From Firmicutes bacterium HGW-Firmicutes-10 (GTDB lineage: Bacteria > Bacillota_I > Bacilli_A > Erysipelotrichales > Erysipelotrichaceae), in contig PHAF01000122.1 of NCBI GenBank assembly GCA_002841605.1, positions 1 through 5,597 on the forward strand: 5,597 nt of DNA, read 5' to 3'. Below the pieces are notes generated by a model that made no database searches, was not told where the DNA came from, and worked only from the letters and a program-made list of their open reading frames with translations. This document shows, piece after piece, positions 1 to 5,597 of this stretch (the stretch's first letter is position 1; the number at the start of each line of letters is the position of its first letter). The position numbers and the translations under genes were made by a program.

Positions 1-174
1 GGATTAGTTTCAGCTCTCTTTATTTTTATTCAGTTTCGATTTAACATTTCTGAGCGTGTAATCGAATTTATGCCTTTCAATTTTTTCGTGATAATCTGGA
101 GTATTTCCGCATACCTTGTGAGTCGATTTGTAGTGTTTGCCGTTAAGAGCGTTTTAACAAGAATCTACAGTTAA
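1..174 (+). CDS. C-terminal fragment of an integral membrane protein (5' end outside window)
   Basis: Frame 1 is open from the first base to a TAA at 172-174, giving 57 residues; the other two forward frames close within the first 45 bases. The fragment is strongly hydrophobic. It has one apolar stretch at about fragment residues 2-12, a short charged turn (RFNISERVIEF), and a second apolar stretch at about 27-49 rich in F, I, V and W, then a basic tail ending TRIYS. This is the look of the last two membrane segments of a multi-pass protein, probably with the basic tail in the cytoplasm (positive-inside inference). No family-specific motif is visible, so I do not assign a function. It lies 82 bases upstream of the next gene in the same direction, and nothing clearly separates the two, so they could be co-transcribed. 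Confidence 0.6.
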   Translation, partial: GLVSALFIFIQFRFNISERVIEFMPFNFFVIIWSISAYLVSRFVVFAVKSVLTRIYS

Positions 175-188
175 GAGGTATTCGATTA

Positions 189-229
189 TTGTCATGACAA
201 AAAAAGCACTATTGTCTTTCTAATAAGAC
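189..229. repeat. Cluster of short overlapping inverted repeats upstream of the small membrane protein gene
   Basis: TTGTCATGACAA at 189-200 is a perfect 12-base palindrome. Its right half (GACAA, 196-200) can also pair with TTGTC at 212-216, and GTCTT at 214-218 can pair with AAGAC at 225-229. The palindrome could be a dimeric repressor operator, or the set could be a weak hairpin ending the preceding gene. The hairpin at 196-216 is followed by only a poor T run. No convincing -35/-10 pair was found here. Confidence 0.3.
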
Positions 230-256
230 GATTGAAAAATTGAAAGGAAATATAAT

Positions 257-694
257 ATGAAAATGGTGAAATTTACACAAAGTAATAAGAAAATTTTGTA
301 TTTAAGCGCTTTGTTTTCAGTGTTGCTTCTAGTTTTGATATGGGGAACAATGACATTTGTAAATGTCGATAACATGTTCTTGGGAGATTTGAAGAAGATT
401 GTTGTGACAGATAACTCTACGGGAAAATCAATAACCATAGACAATCCAGAATCAATGGAGAAAGTGAGTTCCGTATTTTTCCCAAAGATTGGCTCAGGCG
501 TAACAACGGCTGAAGGGACGGATATTATCATTACTTTTAATTATGAGCGCAAAGTGATCCAGTATAATTTTTTTGTAAGAAAGAATGACTACACCGATTT
601 CTACAAGTACTCCTCAATTGACAAACCGATGTCTTATAATTTCAGTAAAAATGATAGTAAAATACTGGAAGAAGTTATTAAATTCACTCCTTGA
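257..694 (+). CDS. Small membrane-anchored extracytoplasmic protein of unknown function
   Basis: This encodes 145 residues. The ATG at 257 follows AAAGGA (243-248) by 8 bases; an in-frame ATG at 263 is a less likely start. Residues 1-12 are basic (ending NKK) and residues 13-35 form one long hydrophobic segment, so it is a signal anchor or an uncleaved or cleaved Sec signal. The protein contains no cysteine, so it is not a lipoprotein. The rest should lie outside the membrane: about 110 soluble residues with alternating strand-like stretches, including KKIVVTDNSTGKSITIDN (46-63), TDIIITFNYE (88-97) and VIQYNFFVRKN (100-110). The pattern of a strand, a TGK turn, a second strand and then a helix recalls small extracytoplasmic domains of Firmicutes that are mostly uncharacterised; this is an impression, not a family assignment. 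It is followed by the purine regulatory region and need not be related to it. Confidence 0.8.
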   Translation: MKMVKFTQSNKKILYLSALFSVLLLVLIWGTMTFVNVDNMFLGDLKKIVVTDNSTGKSITIDNPESMEKVSSVFFPKIGSGVTTAEGTDIIITFNYERKVIQYNFFVRKNDYTDFYKYSSIDKPMSYNFSKNDSKILEEVIKFTP

Positions 695-861
695 TTCACA
701 ACTTTTGCCCATTTGAGTGCAAGTTTTCAAATAAAGATGGTGTAAATAAATAGCAAGATTTGTAAGACTATGAAAATGTGTAAGGTTTCGTGAAAGTTCG
801 CTAAACACTTTAATTTCTCTTAAACTTGTGATAAACTTTGTGCATGTTACGGAGGGAAGCT
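695..861. other. Intergenic stretch with no gene; no clear promoter
   Basis: This AT-rich DNA has stop codons in all forward frames and no gene-like ORF. The purE leader transcript should begin in or near it, because the aptamer and the terminators lie just downstream. The best -10 candidate is an extended-type TGTGATAAA at 827-835 (GATAAA hexamer), but no good -35 lies 16-18 bases upstream, so I do not call a promoter. AAAGTTCG at 793-800 is the reverse complement of CGAACTTT and matches the core of the Bacillus PurR box (CGAACWWT). It is a single half-site and could be chance. A Shine-Dalgarno-like GGAGGG lies at 851-856. Confidence 0.5.
700..727 (+). terminator. Weak possible terminator after the small membrane protein gene
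   Basis: Six bases after the stop codon, AACTT..GC (700-708, with a two-base TT bulge) can pair with GCAAGTT (719-725), and a short TTTT (724-727) closes it. The stem is imperfect and the T run is short, so termination would be leaky if it occurs. Confidence 0.25.
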
Positions 862-897
862 ATGAATCGAATTTTCGGCTCAATAAAATCGAAGTAA
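862..897 (+). CDS. Possible 11-codon leader peptide, overlapping an RNA hairpin
   Basis: ATG at 862 is preceded by GGAGGG (851-856) with a 5-base gap, as strong a Shine-Dalgarno as those of the pur genes. The ORF reads MNRIFGSIKSK and stops at TAA 895-897. It has no run of codons that would suggest amino-acid attenuation. The same bases fold: TCGA (867-870) pairs with TCGA (889-892) and TTTT (872-875) with AAAA (885-888), with A871 bulged and a nine-base loop. So this may be a translated leader, a small RNA stem, or both. It lies 15 bases before the terminator at 913-941. Translation is not shown by sequence alone. Confidence 0.25.
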   Translation: MNRIFGSIKSK

Positions 898-912
898 CAA
901 ATCTGGCAATGG

Positions 913-941
913 CATAGGACGTTTACGCACCTATGTTTTTT
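913..941 (+). terminator. Intrinsic terminator upstream of the purine aptamer
   Basis: CATAGG (913-918) pairs perfectly with CCTATG (930-935) across an 11-base loop, and six Ts follow (936-941). GG at 911-912 can add two G-U pairs with the first Ts. There is no matching T run on the other strand, so it acts on rightward transcripts. It lies 18 bases before the aptamer and would end any transcript coming from the membrane protein gene or from a promoter near 830-850. If the purE promoter is upstream of it, it would also be a second attenuation point. Confidence 0.6.
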
Positions 942-958
942 GTTTCATCTGACGTATC

Positions 959-1029
959 GTTTTGTATATCTGTGGAAATATGGTCCGCAAGTCTCTACCT
1001 CCTTACCTTAAACAAGGAGACTACAAAAC
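959..1029 (+). promoter_or_regulatory. Guanine-class purine riboswitch aptamer
   Basis: All three helices of the purine aptamer are visible. P1 is GTTTTGTA (959-966) with TACAAAAC (1022-1029), eight perfect pairs. P2 is TGTGGA (971-976) with TCCGCA (984-989), closing the seven-base loop AATATGG. P3 is CTCCTT (999-1004) with AAGGAG (1014-1019), with an inner A-C mismatch and the seven-base loop CCTTAAA. The two loops match the conserved kissing loops of the family (compare GATATGG and CCGTAAA in the Bacillus subtilis xpt aptamer). J2/3 reads GTCTCTACC, keeping the ligand-contacting pyrimidines; it has C where xpt has the flipped-out U48. The specificity base in GACTA (1019-1023) is C1021, equivalent to C74, which pairs with guanine; adenine or deoxyguanosine types would differ here. 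The ligand is therefore guanine (or hypoxanthine), and the expected effect is to shut off purE-K-L. Confidence 0.95.
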
Positions 1030-1060
1030 AAACATAGGCTTTTTTAGCTATTTTTGTTTT
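1025..1060 (+). promoter_or_regulatory. Antiterminator-like hairpin of the riboswitch expression platform
   Basis: AAAACAAACATAG (1025-1037) can pair with CTATTTTTGTTTT (1048-1060), 12 pairs with one C-T mismatch; C1039-G1047 and T1040-A1046 can continue it with G1038 bulged. The 5' arm takes AAAAC (1025-1029) from the 3' strand of P1, so this hairpin and the ligand-bound P1 exclude each other. A further six-pair helix, GTCTCT (991-996, in J2/3) with AGAGAC (1065-1070), would close a three-way junction around P3 and this hairpin and would hold the first four bases of the terminator's 5' arm. The pairings are seen directly; the switching role is inferred. Confidence 0.55.
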
Positions 1061-1066
1061 TCACAG

Positions 1067-1090
1067 AGACACCGCGACCGGTGTCTTTTT
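1067..1090 (+). terminator. Riboswitch-controlled intrinsic terminator before purE
   Basis: AGACACCG (1067-1074) pairs perfectly with CGGTGTCT (1079-1086) around the tetraloop CGAC, followed by a T run to 1090. It is the most GC-rich hairpin in the leader and stands between the aptamer and the purE ribosome binding site (AAAGGAG, 1096-1102), which it does not cover. Control is therefore expected to be by transcription termination rather than by hiding the ribosome site. Confidence 0.85.
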
Positions 1091-1108
1091 CATTGAAAGG
1101 AGCAATAT

Positions 1109-1594
1109 ATGGAGAACATTAAAATATCCGTCGTCATGGGATCATCGAGTGACTACACGACCGTTAAAGAAACGACCGCTTTGCTTGAACACTTTGGGGT
1201 CAGCTTTGAAAAGAAGGTCGTCAGTGCTCATCGAACACCGGAAGACATGGTCGAATACGCAAAAAGTGCTAAGAATCGGGGAATTGAGGTCATAATCGCG
1301 GCGGCAGGTGGGGCAGCGCATCTGCCCGGTATGATTGCCTCGCTGACCACGATTCCGGTCATCGGGATCCCGATTGAAAGCAAGGCACTGAAAGGTATGG
1401 ACTCTTTGTTGTCCATCGTTCAAATGCCCGCCGGAATTCCGGTATTGACCGTAGCCATCGGTGTAGCCGGAGCGAAGAATGCGGCACTAGCTGCAGTTGC
1501 GATGTTGGCCGTGCATGATGAAAGACTATCCAATGCTTTACAGTCGTATCGCGATGAAATGGCGATCGCTGTAAGAAGGAGTGAACTGATATGA
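1109..1594 (+). CDS. purE: N5-carboxyaminoimidazole ribonucleotide mutase (class I PurE)
   Basis: PurE moves the carboxylate of N5-CAIR to carbon 4 to give CAIR in de novo IMP synthesis; it is a cytosolic enzyme, octameric in studied relatives. The 161-residue length is typical for bacterial class I PurE. Family motifs are intact: VVMGSSSDY near the start (8-16, phosphate-binding loop), SAHRTP (39-44) with the catalytic-site histidine at 41, AGGAAHLPGM (66-75) with His71, and KGMDSLLSIVQMPAGIPV (95-112). The ATG at 1109 lies 6 bases after AAAGGAG. It is the first gene after the guanine riboswitch and overlaps purK by four bases. The presence of purK next to it supports the N5-CAIR mutase activity of class I rather than the class II AIR carboxylase of animals. 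Confidence 0.97.
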   Translation: MENIKISVVMGSSSDYTTVKETTALLEHFGVSFEKKVVSAHRTPEDMVEYAKSAKNRGIEVIIAAAGGAAHLPGMIASLTTIPVIGIPIESKALKGMDSLLSIVQMPAGIPVLTVAIGVAGAKNAALAAVAMLAVHDERLSNALQSYRDEMAIAVRRSELI

Positions 1595-2673
1595 GTACCA
1601 TCGGAATTTTGGGTGGCGGACAACTGGGATTAATGATGGCACAAGCCGCTAAAAAGCAAGGCCATCGAATCGTCGTACTGGATCCGGATGATCAATGTCC
1701 ATGCGTGAAAATCGCTGATGTGTTTATAAGTGCGAAATATAACGATGAGAATGCGGTAAAAGAAATGGCCGAGCAATGCGATGTGCTGACCTATGAGTTT
1801 GAAAATGCGGATGCGCAGATCGTGTCACAATTTATAGAGAAATTCCCTCAGGGAAGCGATGCATTGACCATCTCTCAACATCGTTATAAAGAAAAGAAAT
1901 TCGCGAGGAAACTTGGTTTGAAAACCCCTCATTTCTTCAAAATCAAAAATGAAGCCGACTTGTATCAGATCGTCAGTTTTCCAACATTGATCAAAACTTG
2001 CCGCTTTGGATATGATGGAAAAGGGCAGTGGCTCATTCGGGATATCGAAGATCTCAATGAAATCAAACTGGAATTTCCTGGGGAATATATCGCCGAGGAG
2101 TTTGTCAGTTATGATCGTGAAATATCGGTGGTCGTGGCTCGTTTCTATGATGGGACTGTGGCATTTCCACCCTTTGAAAATGTTCATGAGAAGGGGATAT
2201 TGAGACAGTCGATGGTTCCCTCCGTTGTCAGTGAAGAAGTTGCGCGAGTGGCAATAGAAGCAGCAATCTCAATCGCAGAACAATTGGAATACATCGGTGT
2301 GTTAGCTGTGGAGATGTTTGTATGTGGAGATGAAGTGATTTTCAATGAGTTTGCACCAAGACCGCATAACAGCGCTCATCTGACCATTGAATGCGCCGAT
2401 TTCAGTCAGTTTGACCTGCATATCGCCGCAATCACTCGTCAAACAAAAGTCGAACCTACCATGATCAATCATGGTGTCATGTTCAATATTTTGGGACAAC
2501 ATGTCGCCGAAGTTTTCAGTAAGCACGCAGCACATCCGGATGACCATGTTTATATTCATTGGTATGGCAAAAAGGAAACCCGTTTCAATCGCAAGATGGG
2601 ACATGTAACTTTGGCTTCAATGGATAAAGTTGAATTAAACGAATTGATTGACCGATGGAGGATGTCACGATGA
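1591..2673 (+). CDS. purK: N5-carboxyaminoimidazole ribonucleotide synthase (PurK, ATP-grasp)
   Basis: PurK uses ATP and bicarbonate to carboxylate AIR on N5, and the unstable product passes to PurE. The 360 residues fit the family. The N-terminal domain opens with GILGGGQLG (5-13) and has YEFEN (68-72). The ATP-grasp domain has the glycine-rich loop RFGYDGKGQ (138-146), EEFVSYDREISVVVAR (169-184), PFENVHEKGILRQSMVP (194-210) and the metal-binding acidic pair E241 and E253 within FNEFAPRPHNSAH (251-263). A typical GHVT lies near the C-terminus (337-340). Most homologues I know read HNSGH where this has HNSAH, a mild change (Ala262). The start overlaps the purE stop as ATGA, with AAGGAG at 1576-1581, 9 bases ahead, so translation is probably coupled. 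Confidence 0.97.
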   Translation: MSTIGILGGGQLGLMMAQAAKKQGHRIVVLDPDDQCPCVKIADVFISAKYNDENAVKEMAEQCDVLTYEFENADAQIVSQFIEKFPQGSDALTISQHRYKEKKFARKLGLKTPHFFKIKNEADLYQIVSFPTLIKTCRFGYDGKGQWLIRDIEDLNEIKLEFPGEYIAEEFVSYDREISVVVARFYDGTVAFPPFENVHEKGILRQSMVPSVVSEEVARVAIEAAISIAEQLEYIGVLAVEMFVCGDEVIFNEFAPRPHNSAHLTIECADFSQFDLHIAAITRQTKVEPTMINHGVMFNILGQHVAEVFSKHAAHPDDHVYIHWYGKKETRFNRKMGHVTLASMDKVELNELIDRWRMSR

Positions 2674-5597
2674 AGTTTCGCCTGTTTGTACAAAAGAGAA
2701 GCGATGTTGACTCCCTTTCTGCATCTTTAACTGAAAGTGTCAAACACCAGCTGTCAATCGACGCCGATGTCACCATTGTGAACGGATATGACATTATCGA
2801 CCTTGATGAAAGTTATTTGGACGTTGCGATCGATCGGGTTTTTAGTGAACCGATGATCGACATCGTCTACTCGCTGCTACCCGAAACCTTTGGTACGGTG
2901 GTGGTCAAGGAACCTCTGCCCGGCCAATATGATCAGCGGGCGGACAGTGCTCAACAATGTCTCAGATTATTGGATGCGGATACCATAGCCATCGTCAAAA
3001 CTTTTGAAGTAGCGATGTTTGATAAGGAGTTGAGTGATGAGGAATGCTCGGCTTTTATCCAATATTGGATCAATCCGATCGAATCTCGCCAGAAAGATTT
3101 AAATCAGGAAATGATGATTGAAGAAGAGATCAGTGACGAAGGGGAAACTCAAGGGTTTTGTGACTTCACGGAAAATCAGCTTAGACAATTTCTGATCAGT
3201 GAACAAGCCGCGATGTCGCTTGAAGATATTCAACTCATTCAACGTTTTTTCACAGATCATGAAAACAGAAATCCGACACGCACCGAATTTAAAGTGCTTG
3301 ACACCTATTGGTCCGATCATTGCCGTCATACGACTTTTGAGACCGTCTTAGATGAAATCATCATTGACGAAGGACCTTTGAGTTTATCAGTTGAAGAAGC
3401 GCTGATTTTCTACCGCAACTTAAGAATATATACCAAAAGAGAAAACCGACCGGACACACTGATGGAAATCGCCACGATTTTCGCAAAAGCGCTAAAGGAT
3501 TCACGCGTTGAAATCAGTGATGAAGTGAATGCCTGCTCCGTCAGAATCAATGTCGACACTGAGCAAGGTGATGAAGAATGGTTATTGCAGTTTAAAAACG
3601 AAACGCACAACCACCCAACAGAGATCGAACCTTACGGTGGTGCATCGACGTGTATCGGTGGTGCCATCCGAGATCCATTGAGTGGACGTGCTTACGTTTA
3701 TCAGGCCATGCGGATCAGCGGATGTGGCAATGTCAAAGAAGAAATCGCTGAAACGATGGCAGACAAACTACCTCAACGGGTCATCGCCGTCAAAGCCGCC
3801 GCCGGTAACAGCGGTTATGGCAATCAAGTCGGCGTCGCAACCACAACCGTCAAAGAAATCTATCATCCACGCTATGTGGCCAAACATTTGGAATTGGGTG
3901 CGGTGGTCGGAGCGGTAAAAGCCGATCATGTACGACGACTGAAACCAAGTGCAGGAGATGTCATTGTTCTTGTTGGTGGCAGAACCGGTCGAGACGGTAT
4001 CGGCGGGGCCACCGGATCTTCTATCGAGCATGACTCTACCAGTTTACTGACCTGTGCCGCTCAAGTTCAAAAAGGCAATGCGGTGGAAGAACGCAAAATT
4101 CAACGACTTTTCCGGAACCCCCAAGTCAGTTTGTTAATCAAAAAATGTAATGATTTCGGGGCGGGCGGTGTCAGTGTCGCCATCGGTGAACTTGCGGATG
4201 GGTTGACCATTGACCTATCGGCTGTTCCCACCAAATATGTGGGTCTCAATGCGACAGAACTTGCTATCAGTGAAAGTCAGGAACGCATAGCCGTGGTTCT
4301 TGATCCCAAGGATGTCGAACAGTTTCTAAATTTTGCCCGACAAGAAAACCTGGAAGCGACCGTGGTTGCGAAGGTGACGGATAGTAAGAGATTGATTATG
4401 AAATATCAAGATTCGGTAGTTGTTGATCTTGATCGGGCATTGATCGATACCCATGGTGTCCGGCAACATGCCAAAGTTAAAATATCTGCGGATTACTCGC
4501 CGGAAACAAGTGAAACCTTTAGTGAAGAATGGGCATTGTCCCATATGTCATCCCTAAACGTTTGTTCTCAGAAAGGTTTGATTGAACGATTTGATTCGAC
4601 GATCAATGCCTTAACGGTTCTTGCTCCTTTGGGAGGCAAATATCAACTGACACCGTCGATGGGAAGTGTATCGAAAATTCCTTTGGAAAAAGGCGATACA
4701 TCCACGGCATCGATCTTAACTTACGGATTCAACCCGAAACTAAGCGAACAAAACATGTTTATCAGTGCTCAAGGAGCAGTGTTGGAAAGCATAGCCAAAG
4801 TGATTGCTCTTGGAGGAAATATCAATGATATCTTCTTCTCATTTCAAGAATACTTCCCCAAACTGAAAAATGAGAATCAGTGGGGTGAAGTCACGGGCGC
4901 ACTTTTAGGAGCATTGAGTGTTCAAAAAACATTTGGTCAAGCGGCCATTGGCGGCAAGGACAGCATGTCCGGATCATTTAAACATTTGGACGTACTTCCG
5001 ACGTTGGTCAGTTTCGCTTGCGCTGTTACATCGGTTAAAAATGTCATTTCAAGTGAGGCCAAACAAAAAGGCAATCGACTTTATCTTATCCAAGTGAATC
5101 GACTGAGCGATGGAAGTTTCGATCTAAGAGACGCAAAAAACAAGTACCTTCATTTGGAAATGAAGCGTTGGCAAGGATCAATCATCAGTGCATCTGTTGT
5201 CAAAGAATCGCTATTCGCTTCGATCGTCGTTATGTTGATGGGCAATGATTTGGGAATCACCGTGAATACACCATTGTCTTTAAGTGATGATTTTGTGGGA
5301 AGTCTGATTGTTGAAAGTAATGATCCTCATCCGGAATGGATTGAGTTGGGTATAATAAACGACGACTATACATTTAACGGAATCTTGCTTGACCGTGATC
5401 AAGTTAAAAAAGCTTATCTTGGCGGACTAGAATTTCTATATCCGATCCATCATGGTGCTGATGAGACGGATGTAACGTTGCCGTCCATCGGTTATCCGAT
5501 CGATACCTATCCTTTCGATGCTGTAGACGAAGTCCATGTGGTCATACCGGTATTTCCGGGAACCAACTGTGAAACGGATACGGCGCGAGCCTTTGAG
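2670..5597 (+). CDS. purL: Phosphoribosylformylglycinamidine synthase, single-chain PurL (3' end outside window)
   Basis: PurL converts FGAR, glutamine and ATP to FGAM. The frame is open for 976 codons to the window edge with no stop or frameshift. The ATG at 2670 overlaps the purK stop (ATGA) and follows GGAGG (2657-2661) by 8 bases. In order: an N-terminal PurS-like region with PGQYDQRADSAQQC (84-97); a linker ending TYWSDHCRHTTF (212-223); the first synthase half with FKNETHNHPTEIEPYGG (308-324), VGGRTGRDGIGGATGSS (435-451) and NDFGAGG (494-500); the second half with FQEYF (725-729) and IGGKDSMSG (760-768); then VIPVFPGTNCETD (958-970), the opening of the class I glutaminase domain. PurS, PurL and PurQ functions are thus fused. 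The layout fits the Firmicutes single-chain clade (TIGR01857 type, about 1,250 residues) better than the short Bacillus PurL with separate PurS and PurQ. About 250 residues, including the glutaminase catalytic cysteine and His-Glu pair, are beyond the edge. Confidence 0.97.
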   Translation, partial: MKFRLFVQKRSDVDSLSASLTESVKHQLSIDADVTIVNGYDIIDLDESYLDVAIDRVFSEPMIDIVYSLLPETFGTVVVKEPLPGQYDQRADSAQQCLRLLDADTIAIVKTFEVAMFDKELSDEECSAFIQYWINPIESRQKDLNQEMMIEEEISDEGETQGFCDFTENQLRQFLISEQAAMSLEDIQLIQRFFTDHENRNPTRTEFKVLDTYWSDHCRHTTFETVLDEIIIDEGPLSLSVEEALIFYRNLRIYTKRENRPDTLMEIATIFAKALKDSRVEISDEVNACSVRINVDTEQGDEEWLLQFKNETHNHPTEIEPYGGASTCIGGAIRDPLSGRAYVYQAMRISGCGNVKEEIAETMADKLPQRVIAVKAAAGNSGYGNQVGVATTTVKEIYHPRYVAKHLELGAVVGAVKADHVRRLKPSAGDVIVLVGGRTGRDGIGGATGSSIEHDSTSLLTCAAQVQKGNAVEERKIQRLFRNPQVSLLIKKCNDFGAGGVSVAIGELADGLTIDLSAVPTKYVGLNATELAISESQERIAVVLDPKDVEQFLNFARQENLEATVVAKVTDSKRLIMKYQDSVVVDLDRALIDTHGVRQHAKVKISADYSPETSETFSEEWALSHMSSLNVCSQKGLIERFDSTINALTVLAPLGGKYQLTPSMGSVSKIPLEKGDTSTASILTYGFNPKLSEQNMFISAQGAVLESIAKVIALGGNINDIFFSFQEYFPKLKNENQWGEVTGALLGALSVQKTFGQAAIGGKDSMSGSFKHLDVLPTLVSFACAVTSVKNVISSEAKQKGNRLYLIQVNRLSDGSFDLRDAKNKYLHLEMKRWQGSIISASVVKESLFASIVVMLMGNDLGITVNTPLSLSDDFVGSLIVESNDPHPEWIELGIINDDYTFNGILLDRDQVKKAYLGGLEFLYPIHHGADETDVTLPSIGYPIDTYPFDAVDEVHVVIPVFPGTNCETDTARAFE

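Noticed and set aside
251..256. Perfect TATAAT hexamer as a -10 box
   Set aside because: It lies between the Shine-Dalgarno and the ATG of the 145-residue gene, and the only -35-like TTGAAA (232-237) is 13 bases away, too close. It is more likely part of the AT-rich ribosome-site spacer.
614..808. Minus-strand ORF of 64 residues running across the end of the small membrane protein gene
   Set aside because: It overlaps the better supported forward gene, has no convincing ribosome site, and its sequence shows no domain or coherent hydrophobic pattern.
862..876. CGAATTTT (868-875) as a second PurR box partner
   Set aside because: It lacks the conserved C after CGAA and lies about 68 bases from the first core, far from the usual pair spacing.
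850..945. T-box or amino-acid attenuator upstream of purE
   Set aside because: There is no T-box sequence (TGGNACCGCG-like) and the 11-codon ORF has no run of one amino acid's codons.
1021..1021. Adenine-sensing or 2'-deoxyguanosine-sensing riboswitch
   Set aside because: The specificity base is C (GACTA), which fits guanine rather than adenine (U), and the loops are of the standard guanine/adenine kissing type, not the altered deoxyguanosine type.
1142..1423. Minus-strand ORF of 93 residues opposite purE
   Set aside because: It is antisense to highly conserved PurE coding sequence and has no recognisable protein features; such shadows are common opposite real genes.
3682..3918. 78-residue forward ORF in a second frame
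   Set aside because: It lies wholly inside purL, whose frame carries conserved synthase motifs through this stretch; it has no ribosome site or family features.

Overview
The window is a piece of a low-GC Gram-positive-type (Firmicutes/Bacillota) chromosome. The evidence is strong AAGGAG/GGAGG ribosome binding sites, AT-rich intergenic DNA, a guanine-class purine riboswitch in front of purE, and a long single-chain PurL of the kind known from clostridia, streptococci and relatives. A more exact placement, for example among Erysipelotrichia-like lineages, is only a guess.

Layout. Bases 1-174 hold the C-terminal end of an integral membrane protein that starts outside the window. After a short AT-rich gap with small inverted repeats comes a 145-residue membrane-anchored protein of unknown function (257-694). 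Bases 695-1108 form a regulatory intergenic region. In order it holds a weak terminator-like hairpin, a stretch with no firm signal, a strong Shine-Dalgarno followed by an 11-codon mini-ORF that is also a hairpin, an intrinsic terminator (913-941), a complete guanine-type purine aptamer (959-1029), an antiterminator-like hairpin (1025-1060) and a strong intrinsic terminator (1067-1090) just before purE. The rest, 1109 to the end, is a tightly packed operon purE-purK-purL, with ATGA overlaps at both gene junctions.

How the parts work together. PurK makes N5-carboxyaminoimidazole ribonucleotide (N5-CAIR) from AIR, bicarbonate and ATP. PurE converts it to CAIR. PurL makes FGAM from FGAR, glutamine and ATP. 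All three are steps of de novo IMP synthesis. When guanine is plentiful, the aptamer is expected to close its P1 helix, letting the terminator at 1067-1090 form and stop transcription before purE. When guanine is scarce, the 3' strand of P1 can pair downstream and a six-base pairing can hold the terminator's 5' strand, giving read-through. PurL runs off the right edge 19 residues into its predicted glutaminase region.

No mobile element, CRISPR array, tRNA or rRNA gene was seen. The coding part is ordinary purine metabolism. The least explained part is the leader at about 850-1060, where three segments can pair in mutually exclusive ways, and the small membrane protein upstream.
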